Position numbers and translations under genes: made by a program
The notes under the pieces: generated by a model
Told to the model about the DNA's origin: nothing
Seen by the model: only the letters and a program-made list of their open reading frames with translations
The model's database searches: none
DNA from: an uncultured Sulfurovum sp.
GTDB taxonomy: Bacteria; Campylobacterota; Campylobacteria; Campylobacterales; Sulfurovaceae
Assembly: GCA_902727895.1 (NCBI GenBank)
Contig: CACVAP010000086.1
Location: 62,001 to 126,000, forward strand
Length of the DNA: 64,000 bases
Reading direction: 5' to 3'
Part shown: piece by piece, positions 1 through 8,779 of the stretch
Position numbering within the stretch: the first letter of the stretch is position 1
Layout: every line of letters begins with the position of its first letter

Positions 1-544
1 TTTTTTCATAAAATGAAAGAATCTTCATATCTATTGCCATGGTCTTAGTATTACGCTCTTCAAAAAGTTTACCTTTATCAGCATCAATTGACGCCATTTT
101 AGTACCAACTTCTGTAGAAACTTTTTCATATTCAGCATTTGCTGCTTCTAACTCTTCATTTGCTATTTCAATCTCATTTGTTTTAGATTCAACAATGGTT
201 TGTTGTCTTTCAATTTCAGAGTTTGCATGACCTAGTTTTTCTTTAGCAAGTTCAGCTTCCATAGAGAGTGCTTTCATCTCTTTTTCAGTTTTAACGTCTT
301 TTTCTTTAGCTACACCCAATGTCATTTGTTCATTCAAAGCTTTAATTTGCTCTTCATAAGAAGATACTGATTCATTTGCTTTTACAATAATCGCATTTAT
401 CTCAGCTATTCTTTCAACAATTTCATCTCTTTTTGTTGCTCTTCTTGCTAGTTTTTTCTGTGCTGTTTCAATAAGTGGCGTAAAATCATCAATTGACTTG
501 TCTAATTTTGAAAGCTCTATTAACTCTTCTAAATGTTTATTCAA
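1..544 (-). CDS. HP0958/FlgZ-family coiled-coil protein (3' end outside window)
   Basis: This is a partial reading frame of 181 residues with a TTG start at 544 preceded by AAGGAT, which explains why an ATG-based search misses it. The product begins MNKHLEELIELSKLDKSIDD and is a continuous charged coiled coil. The family (Helicobacter HP0958/FlgZ, Chlamydia CT398) ends in a C4 zinc ribbon, which would lie beyond position 1. In Helicobacter HP0958 binds RpoN and flagellin mRNA and is needed for flagellum formation. The assignment rests on the coiled-coil sequence and on the order HP0958-nif3-glyQ, which matches H. pylori HP0958-HP0959-HP0960. A flagellar role in this organism is inference. Confidence 0.8.
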   Translation of the reverse strand, partial: MNKHLEELIELSKLDKSIDDFTPLIETAQKKLARRATKRDEIVERIAEINAIIVKANESVSSYEEQIKALNEQMTLGVAKEKDVKTEKEMKALSMEAELAKEKLGHANSEIERQQTIVESKTNEIEIANEELEAANAEYEKVSTEVGTKMASIDADKGKLFEERNTKTMAIDMKILSFYEK

Positions 545-601
545 TCTCTATCCTTTGGGGTTTAAAGCGTCTTTATGTAGACCCTATTTGTTCAATATAA
601 T

Positions 602-1324
602 CTATGATATTACAAATGGGTTTTGTGATTGCGAGATTATACCTAAAATTCCTAAATTTTCTAACTCTGATTTTAAGACATCTGCAAAAAATTGTTCACT
701 TTCATAATGTCCAATATCAACCATCATCAAATTTTGACTCATGGCTTTCATGGCATCATGATATTTTATGTCACCAGTTAAAAAACAGTCTGCATCTACT
801 TCATCCATAAGTGAAGCTCCAGCTCCAGTTGTTAATGCAATAGAACTAATTCTCTGCTTAGGTGAAACTACTCGTAAAGTTGACAAACCCAATTTGCTCT
901 TCAGTAAGTTCAATAACTCGTCTTTACTCCAACTACCCGTTACTTTACAAATAAAATCATTTTGAAACTCTTTTTTAAACCCAAGTATTTTTTCAAATAC
1001 ATAGGCATTTAAATGTGTTTTATCAAAGTTGGTATGCATTGCAATAAGCGAAAGATTTTTCTTAACCATAATTTCTAAAAGGTTTGCAGGATAAACAGAG
1101 AAATCAAGTTCTTTCAATCCAGAGAAAATCAAAGGATGATGCACAATAAAAAGTGTATTGTCTTTTGCAGATTCTAAGTTCTCTTGATCCAAGTCCAAGC
1201 CTAAAGCTATATGTTCAAATTCTCGGTTAATTTCTCCCACAAGAAGACCTGAGTTATCCCATTTTTCTTGTAAATCAAAGGGACTTAAGGTATTTAGTTT
1301 TTCGTATATTTCTGATATTTTCAT
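602..1324 (-). CDS. Nif3-like dinuclear metal centre protein (YbgI/HP0959 family)
   Basis: The 240-residue product has the Nif3/YbgI signatures: KWDNSGLLVG at 21-30, HHP at 62-64, HTNFD at 97-101, TGAGAS near 166-171, TGDIKYHD near 183-190 and GHYESE at 205-210. The His, Asp and Glu residues in these motifs are the family's usual dinuclear metal ligands. Family members form hexameric rings; the bacterial function is unsettled, and GTP cyclohydrolase I type 2 is only a homology-based name. It lies 57 nt upstream of the HP0958-family gene on the same strand, as in Helicobacter, so the two are probably co-transcribed. Confidence 0.92.
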   Translation of the reverse strand: MKISEIYEKLNTLSPFDLQEKWDNSGLLVGEINREFEHIALGLDLDQENLESAKDNTLFIVHHPLIFSGLKELDFSVYPANLLEIMVKKNLSLIAMHTNFDKTHLNAYVFEKILGFKKEFQNDFICKVTGSWSKDELLNLLKSKLGLSTLRVVSPKQRISSIALTTGAGASLMDEVDADCFLTGDIKYHDAMKAMSQNLMMVDIGHYESEQFFADVLKSELENLGILGIISQSQNPFVIS

Positions 1325-1351
1325 TTGGATTCCTCGAAAAATTTCTTTTCC

Positions 1352-1406
1352 CTTCGACTACGCTCAGGGAACGAAATTTAGCAACGGTCACTGAGCGAAG
1401 CCGAAG
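1352..1406. repeat. imperfect 22-nt inverted repeat (palindromic intergenic element)
   Basis: Arms at 1352-1373 (cttcgactacgctcagggaa...) and 1385-1406 match in 18 of 22 positions as inverted repeats around an 11-nt loop. The element fills most of the gap between glyQ and nif3. Locally GC-richer than its surroundings, it resembles dispersed palindromic elements and could act as a transcription terminator or mRNA stabiliser for glyQ. No T-tract follows on either strand. Confidence 0.7.
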
Positions 1407-1416
1407 TGAAAGTGGG

Positions 1417-2310
1417 TTACCCCTTCACACGCTTATTTCTATCTTCTTCTTGCTCTTTATACAATTTAGCACAACCAATAGAAAGTTCACGAACCTTCAA
1501 AATGTAATTCTGTCTTTGAGCTTGTGAAATTGCTTTACGTGCATCAAGTACATTAAAAGCATGAGAAGCTACCATACATTGGTCATATGCAGGAAGAGGA
1601 AGACCATTATCTAAACATAATTTACACTCAGCAGATGCATCATCAAAATCTTTTAAAAGCTTTTCAACATTCGCTACTTCAAAATGGTACTTAGAAAACT
1701 CATATTCACTCTCTTTATGAACATCAGCATAAGTAGTGACATTATCACCTTGTCTATTCCACACAATGTCAAATACTGATTCAACCCCTTGAAGATACAT
1801 CGCCAAACGCTCAGTACCATAAGTAATCTCAACAGCCACAGGGTCACAAGCAATGCCTCCTACCTGTTGAAAGTAAGTAAACTGTGTCACTTCCATTCCA
1901 TCAAGCCAAACTTCCCAACCAAGACCCCAAGCACCAAGTGTTGGTGATTCCCAGTTATCTTCTACAAAACGAATGTCATGCTCTTGTAAATTAAGTCCTA
2001 AATACTCTAAAGACTTCAAGTAAAGTTCTTGAATATTGTCAGGACTTGGTTTAATTAAAGCCTGAAACTGATAATAAGCTCCCAATCTATTTGGATTCTC
2101 ACCATAACGTCCATCAGTAGGTCGTCTACTTGGAGCAACATAAGCTGCTGACCAAGGTTTAGAATCTAAACTTCGTAGTAATGTAGCAGGATGAAATGTC
2201 CCTGCTCCTGCTGGTATATCATAAGGCTGAACAATGTTACACCCTTGCTCTGCCCAGTATTGTTGTAGTTTTAGTAGTATTTCACTAAAGGTTAAAGAAT
2301 CTTTATTCAT
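1417..2310 (-). CDS. glyQ: glycine--tRNA ligase alpha subunit
   Basis: GlyQ is the catalytic class II synthetase subunit of the bacterial alpha2beta2 glycyl-tRNA synthetase, charging tRNA-Gly in the cytosol. The 297-residue product has the hallmark segments [40 protein letters not shown] and [17 protein letters not shown] place the start at 2310: this ATG overlaps the TAA of the upstream gene (TAATG) and has GAAGGA seven bases upstream. The alternative ATG at 2316 would abut that ribosome site with no spacing. glyS is not in the window. The start codon coupling places glyQ directly downstream of an accessory ATPase/nuclease pair. Confidence 0.97.
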   Translation of the reverse strand: MNKDSLTFSEILLKLQQYWAEQGCNIVQPYDIPAGAGTFHPATLLRSLDSKPWSAAYVAPSRRPTDGRYGENPNRLGAYYQFQALIKPSPDNIQELYLKSLEYLGLNLQEHDIRFVEDNWESPTLGAWGLGWEVWLDGMEVTQFTYFQQVGGIACDPVAVEITYGTERLAMYLQGVESVFDIVWNRQGDNVTTYADVHKESEYEFSKYHFEVANVEKLLKDFDDASAECKLCLDNGLPLPAYDQCMVASHAFNVLDARKAISQAQRQNYILKVRELSIGCAKLYKEQEEDRNKRVKG

Positions 2311-2837
2311 TAACATCCTTCTTCTTTAAATTCTTTTCTAAATTCATTTTTAAAAAAGTTTATATCATTGGTTACAATTTTATCAAAATGTGTATCTGTA
2401 TAGGCTTTTAACTCAAACTTTGTCTCTCTATCAACAAGAGGATTACCGTATCTATTATGAGCTGGTTTATGTATCACACAATAGATAAATTTATAATTCT
2501 TTTTTTGAACATTTTCATTTGTACAAATATTATTTAAAACATCTCTACCATTAGTTAATTTCTTTTTAATATTTGCATTGTTTATCTGTGATGGAACTTG
2601 ATTTTTAAATTCTACGCAATAAACTATTTTCTTCTTTTCGTCAATAATTAAAGAATCATAAGAAGCTGGTTGTTTTTGAGGATAGAGTTTTTTAACAATA
2701 CAATCAAAGTCATACACTTCCATAGAGCTTTGACACAAGTACTCATTATTTTCTGTATCTTTACTTGTTTCTTTTAACGTATCTCTACAATTAGTATATT
2801 GAATATTATTTCTAAGTACAAAACTTAACTCAGCCAC
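2310..2837 (-). CDS. hypothetical protein with PD-(D/E)xK-like nuclease signature
   Basis: This 175-residue protein is not recognised as a named family. Residues 59-78 contain D61 followed by VEFKNQ with E76 and K78 on a predicted beta strand, the spacing expected for a PD-(D/E)xK nuclease core (D-x14-ExK). No signal peptide or membrane segment is visible. Its start overlaps the upstream ATPase gene by 8 nt and its stop overlaps the glyQ start (TAATG), so the three are translationally coupled. An ATPase followed by a small nuclease-like protein is a common plan for anti-phage modules (Septu, PARIS and OLD-type systems), but membership in any of these is inference. Confidence 0.6.
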   Translation of the reverse strand: MAELSFVLRNNIQYTNCRDTLKETSKDTENNEYLCQSSMEVYDFDCIVKKLYPQKQPASYDSLIIDEKKKIVYCVEFKNQVPSQINNANIKKKLTNGRDVLNNICTNENVQKKNYKFIYCVIHKPAHNRYGNPLVDRETKFELKAYTDTHFDKIVTNDINFFKNEFRKEFKEEGC

Positions 2838-3888
2838 CTTTTAAAGTCTCACTATCCATTTGATTAAAAGTTTCATAAGGAGCAGAAAGTTTATTAAAAA
2901 TTTTAGCTAAAGTTTTTGAGTTATTATCTTCTACTTTACCTATAATTCCATCTTCTGCTAAATAAAAGTCTGCTGGAACTTTTGCTTTTTCAGCATAACG
3001 TTCTAAAGCCTCTATCATATAAGGGCTATGAGAGTTAACCAAAACCTTAATACCATTCTTGACAAGTTCAACAATAATTTTAGCCATCTCTAATTGCCAT
3101 TTTGGGTGTAAGTGTACTTCAGGTTCATCCAAAATTAAAACTGTATTTTTTTTCAAATAATTATTTTCTAGTAAAACTTGAATAATACCAAAAGCTTTAA
3201 TTCCTGTAGCTGTATTTAAAAGTGATATTTTTTTCTTATCTCTCTCAAAAAAGAAATTTTCTCTATCATCTTGTTTAAATTCTCCATTAATAATCTTACA
3301 AATTCTATTTTTAACATCTAAAGACCCTATCCTATTACTCTGAATAGATAAATTAAAATTCAAATCCTTTAAAATGAAAGGATAATTTATGTTTGTTTGT
3401 TTCCCCAAAATATTTAGATGAGATTCAATAGTTGACATTTGATTAAAAAATTTATTAAAATTCCAAACTAATGGTGTTTCAATCATAACAGGTAGATAAA
3501 TCATATCTTGATTACCATCCAAGACAAAATCTTTTTCTGCATGAATAAAATTCTTTTCATTAATTTTAAAATCTACATTACTATTGCCATAAGACACATT
3601 AATATTAGCACCAATTATTTCATTATCAAAAATTAATTTAGGTAAAGAACTAGCATCTATCGATTGCTCTAAAAGATTATTTTCTCTTAAAACATCTAAA
3701 GAGATGGAGCCTTCTTCTTTTTTTAATCTTCTAATTTGTAAAGTATGATTAATATGATATAACACCATAAAAAGAGCCTTACCAACCGTACTCTTCCCCG
3801 TATCATTTTCCCCAGCAATAACCGTCAGACCATCTAATTTAATATTAGCCTCTTTAATCATTCCGATATTTTTAAGCTGAAGTTCCAT
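2830..3888 (-). CDS. AAA/ABC-type ATPase (OLD/AAA_21-like), putative defence component
   Basis: The 352-residue protein is an SMC/ABC-like ATPase of the AAA_15/AAA_21 type. Visible motifs are Walker A GENDTGKST at 26-34, a signature-like TGIKAFG at 228-234, Walker B LILDEPEVHLHP at 251-262 and the switch histidine region NSHSP at 285-289. The middle region (about 60-220) is variable, as in defence-associated ATPases such as PtuA, AriA and GajA. There is no TOPRIM domain, so it is not a complete OLD nuclease. Its partner is probably the overlapping PD-(D/E)xK-like protein. AAAAGG sits upstream of the ATG. The anti-phage role is inferred from architecture and from its insertion among housekeeping genes. 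Confidence 0.8.
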   Translation of the reverse strand: MELQLKNIGMIKEANIKLDGLTVIAGENDTGKSTVGKALFMVLYHINHTLQIRRLKKEEGSISLDVLRENNLLEQSIDASSLPKLIFDNEIIGANINVSYGNSNVDFKINEKNFIHAEKDFVLDGNQDMIYLPVMIETPLVWNFNKFFNQMSTIESHLNILGKQTNINYPFILKDLNFNLSIQSNRIGSLDVKNRICKIINGEFKQDDRENFFFERDKKKISLLNTATGIKAFGIIQVLLENNYLKKNTVLILDEPEVHLHPKWQLEMAKIIVELVKNGIKVLVNSHSPYMIEALERYAEKAKVPADFYLAEDGIIGKVEDNNSKTLAKIFNKLSAPYETFNQMDSETLKGG

Positions 3889-3912
3889 GAATTACCTTTT
3901 ATCTTATATCTC

Positions 3913-3933
3913 GTCGGCTGAAGCCAACCCTAC
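3913..3933. repeat. palindromic intergenic element overlapping the purE stop codon
   Basis: On the plus strand this reads gtcggctgaagccaaccctac, a near-palindrome (gtcggct/agccaac) followed by CCTAC. It shares the hairpin-plus-CCTAC plan with elements at 43582, 47782, 48404, 51208 and 61544. Read on the minus strand, its GTAGG supplies the TAG stop codon of purE (3930-3932). Confidence 0.6.
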
Positions 3934-4424
3934 AGAATCACTTCAACAGTAGAAGAATCAAGCTCAACTTTTTTAGCTTTACTTACTCTGTCTTCTTGAA
4001 GTTTTATTTTTAATTCATCGTCTTGAAGTGCCAAGATTTGGATGGCTAAATAGGCTGCATTAACGGCACCTGTTTTACCAATGGAAACAGTACCTACTGG
4101 CATACCAGATGGCATCATTACTGTACTAACAACTGCATCTTCCCCTTTTAGTGGTCCACGCTCTATTGGTACACCTAAAACTGGTTTTGTTGTTGTAGCA
4201 GATAATGCTCCTGCTAAATGTGCTGCCATTCCTGAAGCTGCTATAAATACTTGTGCACCTTTAGCTTCTGCTTCCTGAATATAAGTTTTGGTTCTTTCAG
4301 GACTTCTGTGTGCCGAAGAAATAATTAATTCATAGGGAACACCAAACTTTTTCAATGTTTCTGCACATTCGACCATAATATTATAATCACTCTTACTACC
4401 CATTACAATTGATATAAACTTCAT
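3930..4424 (-). CDS. purE: 5-(carboxyamino)imidazole ribonucleotide mutase
   Basis: PurE (class I) converts N5-CAIR to CAIR in de novo purine synthesis. The 164-residue length is normal. Motifs include the N-terminal phosphate-binding MGSKSDYNIM, the SAHRSPERT segment with the catalytic-site His, and AASGMAAHLAG followed by KPVLGVPI. The TAG stop lies inside a palindromic element, so the last residues (EVIL) may have been altered by its insertion. It follows the U32 peptidase gene and a tiny reading frame on the same strand. purH, the last purine gene, is far away at 52.6 kb. Confidence 0.96.
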   Translation of the reverse strand: MKFISIVMGSKSDYNIMVECAETLKKFGVPYELIISSAHRSPERTKTYIQEAEAKGAQVFIAASGMAAHLAGALSATTTKPVLGVPIERGPLKGEDAVVSTVMMPSGMPVGTVSIGKTGAVNAAYLAIQILALQDDELKIKLQEDRVSKAKKVELDSSTVEVIL

Positions 4425-4491
4425 TGGACTCCCAGACTCTAAACTATTAGGTGAATAATATCTATTTTATTCTTCAAATTGAATTAGGTAA

Positions 4492-4578
4492 CTAAGTAAA
4501 AATCCACTCAAAAAACTTTGCAATACTTTCTACAGCATTAAGAATAAAAGCAATAATTTTTTCAAGTGTTTCCATCAT
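4492..4578 (-). CDS. possible 28-residue hydrophobic peptide
   Basis: A short frame starts at an ATG immediately after the U32 peptidase stop codon (TAA-ATG-ATG) and runs 28 codons to TAG at 4492-4494. The peptide begins MMETLEKIIAFILNAV and ends in FFEWIFT: an amphipathic helix with a hydrophobic, aromatic face. ACGGAT lies just upstream in the peptidase 3' end. Direct stop-start adjacency and helix-like composition suggest it is translated, but no function is recognised and chance is possible at this length. Confidence 0.4.
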   Translation of the reverse strand: MMETLEKIIAFILNAVESIAKFFEWIFT

Positions 4579-5880
4579 TTATCCGTTAAGAACCAAACCT
4601 TTTTTAGCTTTTGCTTCTGCTATACCTCTTCGTAAGATTGTGTATCCTGGTAAAGTAATAGGTAATACAATATCATTTAAATCTCCAGAGTGAATACATT
4701 CAAATTCTTTTCCCTTGGTAGAGACTATCTTTTTAAAGGTAATAAAGAACGAACCATGTTCTTCTGTAATTTTACCTTCATCATTTTCCATTGTTTCAAC
4801 GGTTACACCTACAGGAAGTACAATTTCTATTTTGTCGCCAACACAAGTTTTGTCTTTACAACGCCATGTTTTTCCATCTTCACTTACCAATGCAGCTACT
4901 TGATGTGTTCCATCTTGGATGGTAAAAGTATGAGACTGTGTGTTGTTTCGTTCAAATGGTTTAGAGAGTAAGTATGCATCTGAAAAACCTCTATTTTGCG
5001 TGGTATGTAACTCTTTTTGATAACGTGCTGAATTAAAATCTCCAGCATAATAGTCATCAATAGCATGTCTATAAGCTTTTGTAACCACACCAGCATAATA
5101 AGGAGATTTTGTTCGACCTTCAATTTTAAGTGAGTCAATTACCCCTGACTTTAAAATTTCATCAACATGAGAAGCCATATTCATATCTTTTGCATTCATT
5201 ATGTAAGTACCAATACCTTCTTCTTCATCCAATCTAAATGTTGTATTAGACTGTGGATTATGAGCATAGACTTCATAAGGAAAACGACAATCATTTGCAC
5301 AGCTTCCACGGTTAGGTACACGACCTGTCTGTAATGAAGAAATTAAACAACGTCCCGAATAAGCAAAACACATTGAACCATGCACAAAAATTTCAAGTTC
5401 TAAGTCAGGAATAACACTTTTAATTGCTTCACAATCTTTAAGTGAAATCTCACGTGCTACAATAATACGTTTAACTCCCATATCATAATAGACTTGTGCA
5501 TCTAATACATTCATAACATTTGCTTGAGTCGAAAGGTGAATCGGGATATCTGGTGCAATTTTATGTGCCATTGCAACCACTCCTGGACTAGAAACAATTA
5601 AAGCATCTGGTTTGAGTTCTGCTACTTTTTCAATATGCTGTTCATAAAGTTTAAGTTGAGAATTAAAAGGAAAAGAGTTCACCGTAGAATAAACTTTTTT
5701 ACCACGAGCATGAGCATAATCTATTCCTGCTTTGTAAGAATCCATATCAAATTCTTTTCCTGAACGAATACGCAATGAAAAAGTACTGGTACTTCCATAA
5801 ACGGCATCAGCCCCATAACCTACTGCAATCTTGAGTTTTTCTAAGTTTCCAGCTGGTGCTAAAAGTTCTGCTTTTTTCAT
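4579..5880 (-). CDS. U32 family peptidase-like protein (TrhP/YegQ/PrtC family)
   Basis: The 433-residue product starts KKAELLAPAGNLEKLKIAVG and contains the family block SGRCLISSLQTGRVPNRGSC with its cysteines at roughly residues 170-200, followed by IEGRTKSPYYAG. This matches full-length YegQ (TrhP), which in E. coli takes part in prephenate-dependent 5-hydroxyuridine formation in tRNA; the Helicobacter homologue was called a collagenase (PrtC). A tRNA modification role is more likely than proteolysis, but this is inference from the family. It lies 10 nt downstream of nadA and directly upstream of a short frame and purE, suggesting one operon. Confidence 0.9.
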   Translation of the reverse strand: MKKAELLAPAGNLEKLKIAVGYGADAVYGSTSTFSLRIRSGKEFDMDSYKAGIDYAHARGKKVYSTVNSFPFNSQLKLYEQHIEKVAELKPDALIVSSPGVVAMAHKIAPDIPIHLSTQANVMNVLDAQVYYDMGVKRIIVAREISLKDCEAIKSVIPDLELEIFVHGSMCFAYSGRCLISSLQTGRVPNRGSCANDCRFPYEVYAHNPQSNTTFRLDEEEGIGTYIMNAKDMNMASHVDEILKSGVIDSLKIEGRTKSPYYAGVVTKAYRHAIDDYYAGDFNSARYQKELHTTQNRGFSDAYLLSKPFERNNTQSHTFTIQDGTHQVAALVSEDGKTWRCKDKTCVGDKIEIVLPVGVTVETMENDEGKITEEHGSFFITFKKIVSTKGKEFECIHSGDLNDIVLPITLPGYTILRRGIAEAKAKKGLVLNG

Positions 5881-5890
5881 ATTATCCTAC

Positions 5891-6889
5891 TTATAGTGCT
5901 AGCATTCTATCGAGTGCTAGCTTTGCGTATTTTCTTGTCTCTTCTTCGACAAAAATTTCATTAATTGGTTTCTCATCTTCTATCGATTTTAAAGTAAGAT
6001 ATACATCTTCTAAAGTCGTTTCATTCATGGTTGGACACTCTGGTTTGGTTGAAGAAAGTACATAAGTATTACTCTTACGCATTCTGTTTACTAAATTATA
6101 CTCTGTCCCAATGGCTACTTTTTGTTCTGGGTCTAGGTCATTCACATACTTAATAAGTTGAGAAGTAGAACCTGAAAAATCAGCAGCTTTTACAACAGCT
6201 GGGTCACACTCTGGGTGAACAGCAATTTTTATGTCGGGAAACTTTTCTCTATAAAATTCAATGTCATCTACCGTGAAAAGTTGGTGAACAGAACAAAAAC
6301 CATTAAAACAAATTACATCTGCTTCGGCTGGAGTATATTCTTCACCTTCTACACCAATAACACAAGATTTTAAACCCATTGAGTTTGCAAAATTTTGTCC
6401 TAAACATCTGTCGGGAACAAAAAGAATCTTCTTTCCAGACTCTAAACCTTTTTCAATAATTTTGAAAGCATTCGAAGAGGTGCAAACTAATCCACCCATT
6501 TTTCCTACTTTGGCTTTTACAGAAGCATCACTATTTATGTAAGTAATAGGTAAAATATCTTCTGATTTAACGCCATGCTTATTCATATAGGCTACAGACT
6601 CATCAAAATAAGAGCCATCCATCATTCTTGCCATAGCACAACAAGCAATTTTTGGCATTAACACTCTTTTCTCAGGAGCAAGAATCTTAACACTTTGCCC
6701 CATGAAACCAACACCACAAAAAACTACCCATGGATTATTATCTGCATCACATCTTCTAGCCAACTCTAAACTGTCACCCGTAATATCAGCCACTTCAAAT
6801 ACTTCATCACGTTGATAGTAGTGACCGACAACAGTTACAGGGAGTTCTCTTTTTAATCTTTCAATTTCACTTTTATAATCTATATTCAT
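5891..6889 (-). CDS. nadA: quinolinate synthase
   Basis: NadA condenses iminoaspartate with dihydroxyacetone phosphate to quinolinate in NAD synthesis, using a [4Fe-4S] cluster. The 332-residue product has GHYYQRDEV at 22-30 and the three expected cysteine regions: IACCAMA (83/84), GFCSVH (199) and KPECPTM (285). HPECDP (225-230) is also present. Length is normal. nadB and nadC are not in the window. It is divergent from plsY, with 88 nt between the start codons, so a divergent promoter pair probably lies there. Confidence 0.96.
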   Translation of the reverse strand: MNIDYKSEIERLKRELPVTVVGHYYQRDEVFEVADITGDSLELARRCDADNNPWVVFCGVGFMGQSVKILAPEKRVLMPKIACCAMARMMDGSYFDESVAYMNKHGVKSEDILPITYINSDASVKAKVGKMGGLVCTSSNAFKIIEKGLESGKKILFVPDRCLGQNFANSMGLKSCVIGVEGEEYTPAEADVICFNGFCSVHQLFTVDDIEFYREKFPDIKIAVHPECDPAVVKAADFSGSTSQLIKYVNDLDPEQKVAIGTEYNLVNRMRKSNTYVLSSTKPECPTMNETTLEDVYLTLKSIEDEKPINEIFVEEETRKYAKLALDRMLAL

Positions 6890-6977
6890 ATTTTATCCCT
6901 TAAGATATAATTTAGGAGAAAATACCATATTTTTAGTTAAAATTGCGATAATTTTAGACAATGTAATGGAGATTCAC

Positions 6978-7604
6978 ATGGATTTTTTACTTAATCAAAA
7001 CGTTTTACTATACATAACAGCCTATCTCTTGGCAGCTGTGCCTTTTGGATTTATTTTAGCAAAAGTTTTTGCAGGTGTTGATGTACGTAAAGAAGGTAGT
7101 GGAAATATTGGGGCAACAAATGTACTACGTGTTCTCAAAGAAAAAGCGCCACACTTAGCAAAAAAGCTTACCATCATAACTTTTACACTTGATGCTCTTA
7201 AAGGTGCTGTTATTATTTTAATTGCTATGGCACTGGGTGCTGAGCAAGCTGTCCTCTGGGCTATTGCTGTTCTTTCTGTTTTGGGTCACTGCTTTAGCCC
7301 TTTTCTAGGCTTTGAAGGTGGAAAAGGTGTTGCCACAGGATTTGGTGTACTTTTAATAATGCAACCGATTCCAGCCCTAATTGCTATCATTGTTTGGTTA
7401 ATTGCTGGAAAAGTTCTAAAAATTTCTTCACTTTCATCACTTATAGGATTAGTTGCCCTACTTATCGCTTCATACATTATCAATCCAAGTATTGAGGGTA
7501 TCGTTACCCATACGCCTATTTGGATTATTTCATTTGTAATCTTTTATAAACATATCCCAAATATTATGAGAGTGATTAAAAAAGAAGAAACAAAAGTTAT
7601 CTAA
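6978..7604 (+). CDS. plsY: glycerol-3-phosphate acyltransferase PlsY
   Basis: PlsY transfers acyl groups from acyl-phosphate to glycerol-3-phosphate, the first step of phospholipid synthesis, in the inner membrane. The product is highly hydrophobic with about five membrane segments and the loop motifs RKEGSGNIGATNVLR, GHCFSPFLGFEGGKGVATGFG and a C-terminal YKHIPNI. I choose the ATG at 6978 because GGAG lies six bases upstream; an in-frame ATG at 6966 overlaps that site. It runs directly into folB with a two-base gap. Confidence 0.95.
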   Translation: MDFLLNQNVLLYITAYLLAAVPFGFILAKVFAGVDVRKEGSGNIGATNVLRVLKEKAPHLAKKLTIITFTLDALKGAVIILIAMALGAEQAVLWAIAVLSVLGHCFSPFLGFEGGKGVATGFGVLLIMQPIPALIAIIVWLIAGKVLKISSLSSLIGLVALLIASYIINPSIEGIVTHTPIWIISFVIFYKHIPNIMRVIKKEETKVI

Positions 7605-7606
7605 AG

Positions 7607-7936
7607 ATGACCATTCATATAGAAGCATTAACATTTCAATGCATCATAGGTATTTTAGATTTTGAACGAATAAAGACACAAGAAGTAATTATTGATCTTG
7701 AAATCGATTATACCTATTACGAGAATGATTTTATAAACTATGCTGATCTAATTTCATTGCTCCAAAACGATATGATTGAAAATCAATATGAATTACTTGA
7801 AACTGCACTCAATCAACTTCAAGAAAACCTTCTCTTAAATTATCCACAAATCGAAGCCTTCAAACTAAAAATTAGTAAACCAACTATTATGAAAAATGCA
7901 AACGTTGCTCTTTCAAAAAGCTTTATGGCTAAATAA
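7607..7936 (+). CDS. folB: dihydroneopterin aldolase family protein
   Basis: The 109-residue protein matches the small FolB fold: an N-terminal IEALTFQCIIGILDFERIKTQ containing the G-x-x-x-x-E/R segment, then a strand VIIDLEIDY and a C-terminal KISKPTIM..ANVALS, where the KP pair corresponds to the family's conserved lysine. FolB converts dihydroneopterin to 6-hydroxymethyl-dihydropterin in folate synthesis. It begins two bases after plsY, so the two are probably co-transcribed. Sequence similarity is moderate, as is usual for Campylobacterota FolB. Confidence 0.85.
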   Translation: MTIHIEALTFQCIIGILDFERIKTQEVIIDLEIDYTYYENDFINYADLISLLQNDMIENQYELLETALNQLQENLLLNYPQIEAFKLKISKPTIMKNANVALSKSFMAK

Positions 7937-8062
7937 AGTTTTAATACTCTTCTTTAAACACAGGAAAATATATAGAAACACTGAGGAACAATTCTCTTTT
8001 CTTAATATTTTTTAAAAATTGTCTATAAATATTTAAAAAAACTTTAAAGTATGGGTTTTTTG

Positions 8063-8071
8063 TGTTATAAT
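8063..8071 (+). promoter_or_regulatory. extended -10 promoter for the HsrA-like regulator
   Basis: TGtTATAAT lies here in an AT-rich region after folB. Transcription would start near 8078, downstream of an apparent in-frame ATG at 8051. This supports the regulator start at 8108, where AAGGA precedes the ATG. Confidence 0.6.
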
Positions 8072-8107
8072 ATTAAAAATTATAACAAACAAGGAACTTC
8101 AAATAAC

Positions 8108-8779
8108 ATGAGAATTTTAATAATAGAAGATGAAGTAACACTAAGCAAAACCCTATCTGATGGACTTAAAGAGTTTGGATACCAAAATGATGTAGCTGGG
8201 AACATCAAAGATGGTGAGTACTACTTAGGTATTAGAAATTATGACTTAGTGTTACTTGACTGGATGTTGCCAGATGGGAATGGCATAGATATGATCACGA
8301 AACTTAAAGCAAAAGCACCTAAAACAGCTGTAATTGTTCTTTCTGCTAGAGATGACAGAAACAGTGAAATTGAAGCATTAAAAGCTGGTGCAGATGATTA
8401 CGTAAGAAAACCTTTTGACTTTGAAGTTTTAACAACAAGAATTGAAGCTAAATTACGTTTTGGTGGATCTAATATCATTGAGATTGATGATTTAATTATT
8501 AATCCAGAAGAAGAAAAAATTATTTATGAAGGTGCTGAAATTGAACTCAAAGGGAAACCTTTTGAAGTACTTACACACCTTGCTATGCATAAAGATCAAA
8601 TTGTTTCAAAAGAACAACTTCTTGATGCTATTTGGGAAGAACCAGAGCTTGTTACACCAAACGTAATTGAAGTTGCTATTAACCAAATTAGACAAAAAAT
8701 GGATAAACCATTAAACATTACAACCATTGAAACAGTAAGAAGACGAGGTTATAGGTTTTGCTTTCCAAAAGGAGCTTAA
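8108..8779 (+). CDS. OmpR-family response regulator, HsrA/CosR-like, with canonical receiver
   Basis: The 223-residue regulator has a receiver with E7/D8, phospho-acceptor D51 (LLDWMLPDG), S79 and K101-P, then a winged-helix domain. From about residue 115 it closely matches Helicobacter HsrA (HP1043) and Campylobacter CosR, for example KGKPFEVLTHLAMHKDQIVS and TVRRRGYRFC. In Helicobacter HsrA is an essential orphan regulator whose receiver lacks the acceptor Asp. Here the receiver is intact and a histidine kinase gene overlaps the 3' end, so this probably represents the ancestral two-component arrangement. The start at 8108 begins MRILIIEDE; the upstream extension lies before the predicted transcription start. 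Confidence 0.93.
   Translation: MRILIIEDEVTLSKTLSDGLKEFGYQNDVAGNIKDGEYYLGIRNYDLVLLDWMLPDGNGIDMITKLKAKAPKTAVIVLSARDDRNSEIEALKAGADDYVRKPFDFEVLTTRIEAKLRFGGSNIIEIDDLIINPEEEKIIYEGAEIELKGKPFEVLTHLAMHKDQIVSKEQLLDAIWEEPELVTPNVIEVAINQIRQKMDKPLNITTIETVRRRGYRFCFPKGA

Noticed and set aside
39-230. 63-aa plus-strand frame at the window start
   Set aside because: It is antisense to the HP0958-family gene, which is supported by synteny, coiled-coil sequence and a ribosome site at its TTG start.
8051-8107. N-terminal extension of the HsrA-like regulator
   Set aside because: It lies before the predicted transcription start, and the HsrA family begins at MRxLxIE.
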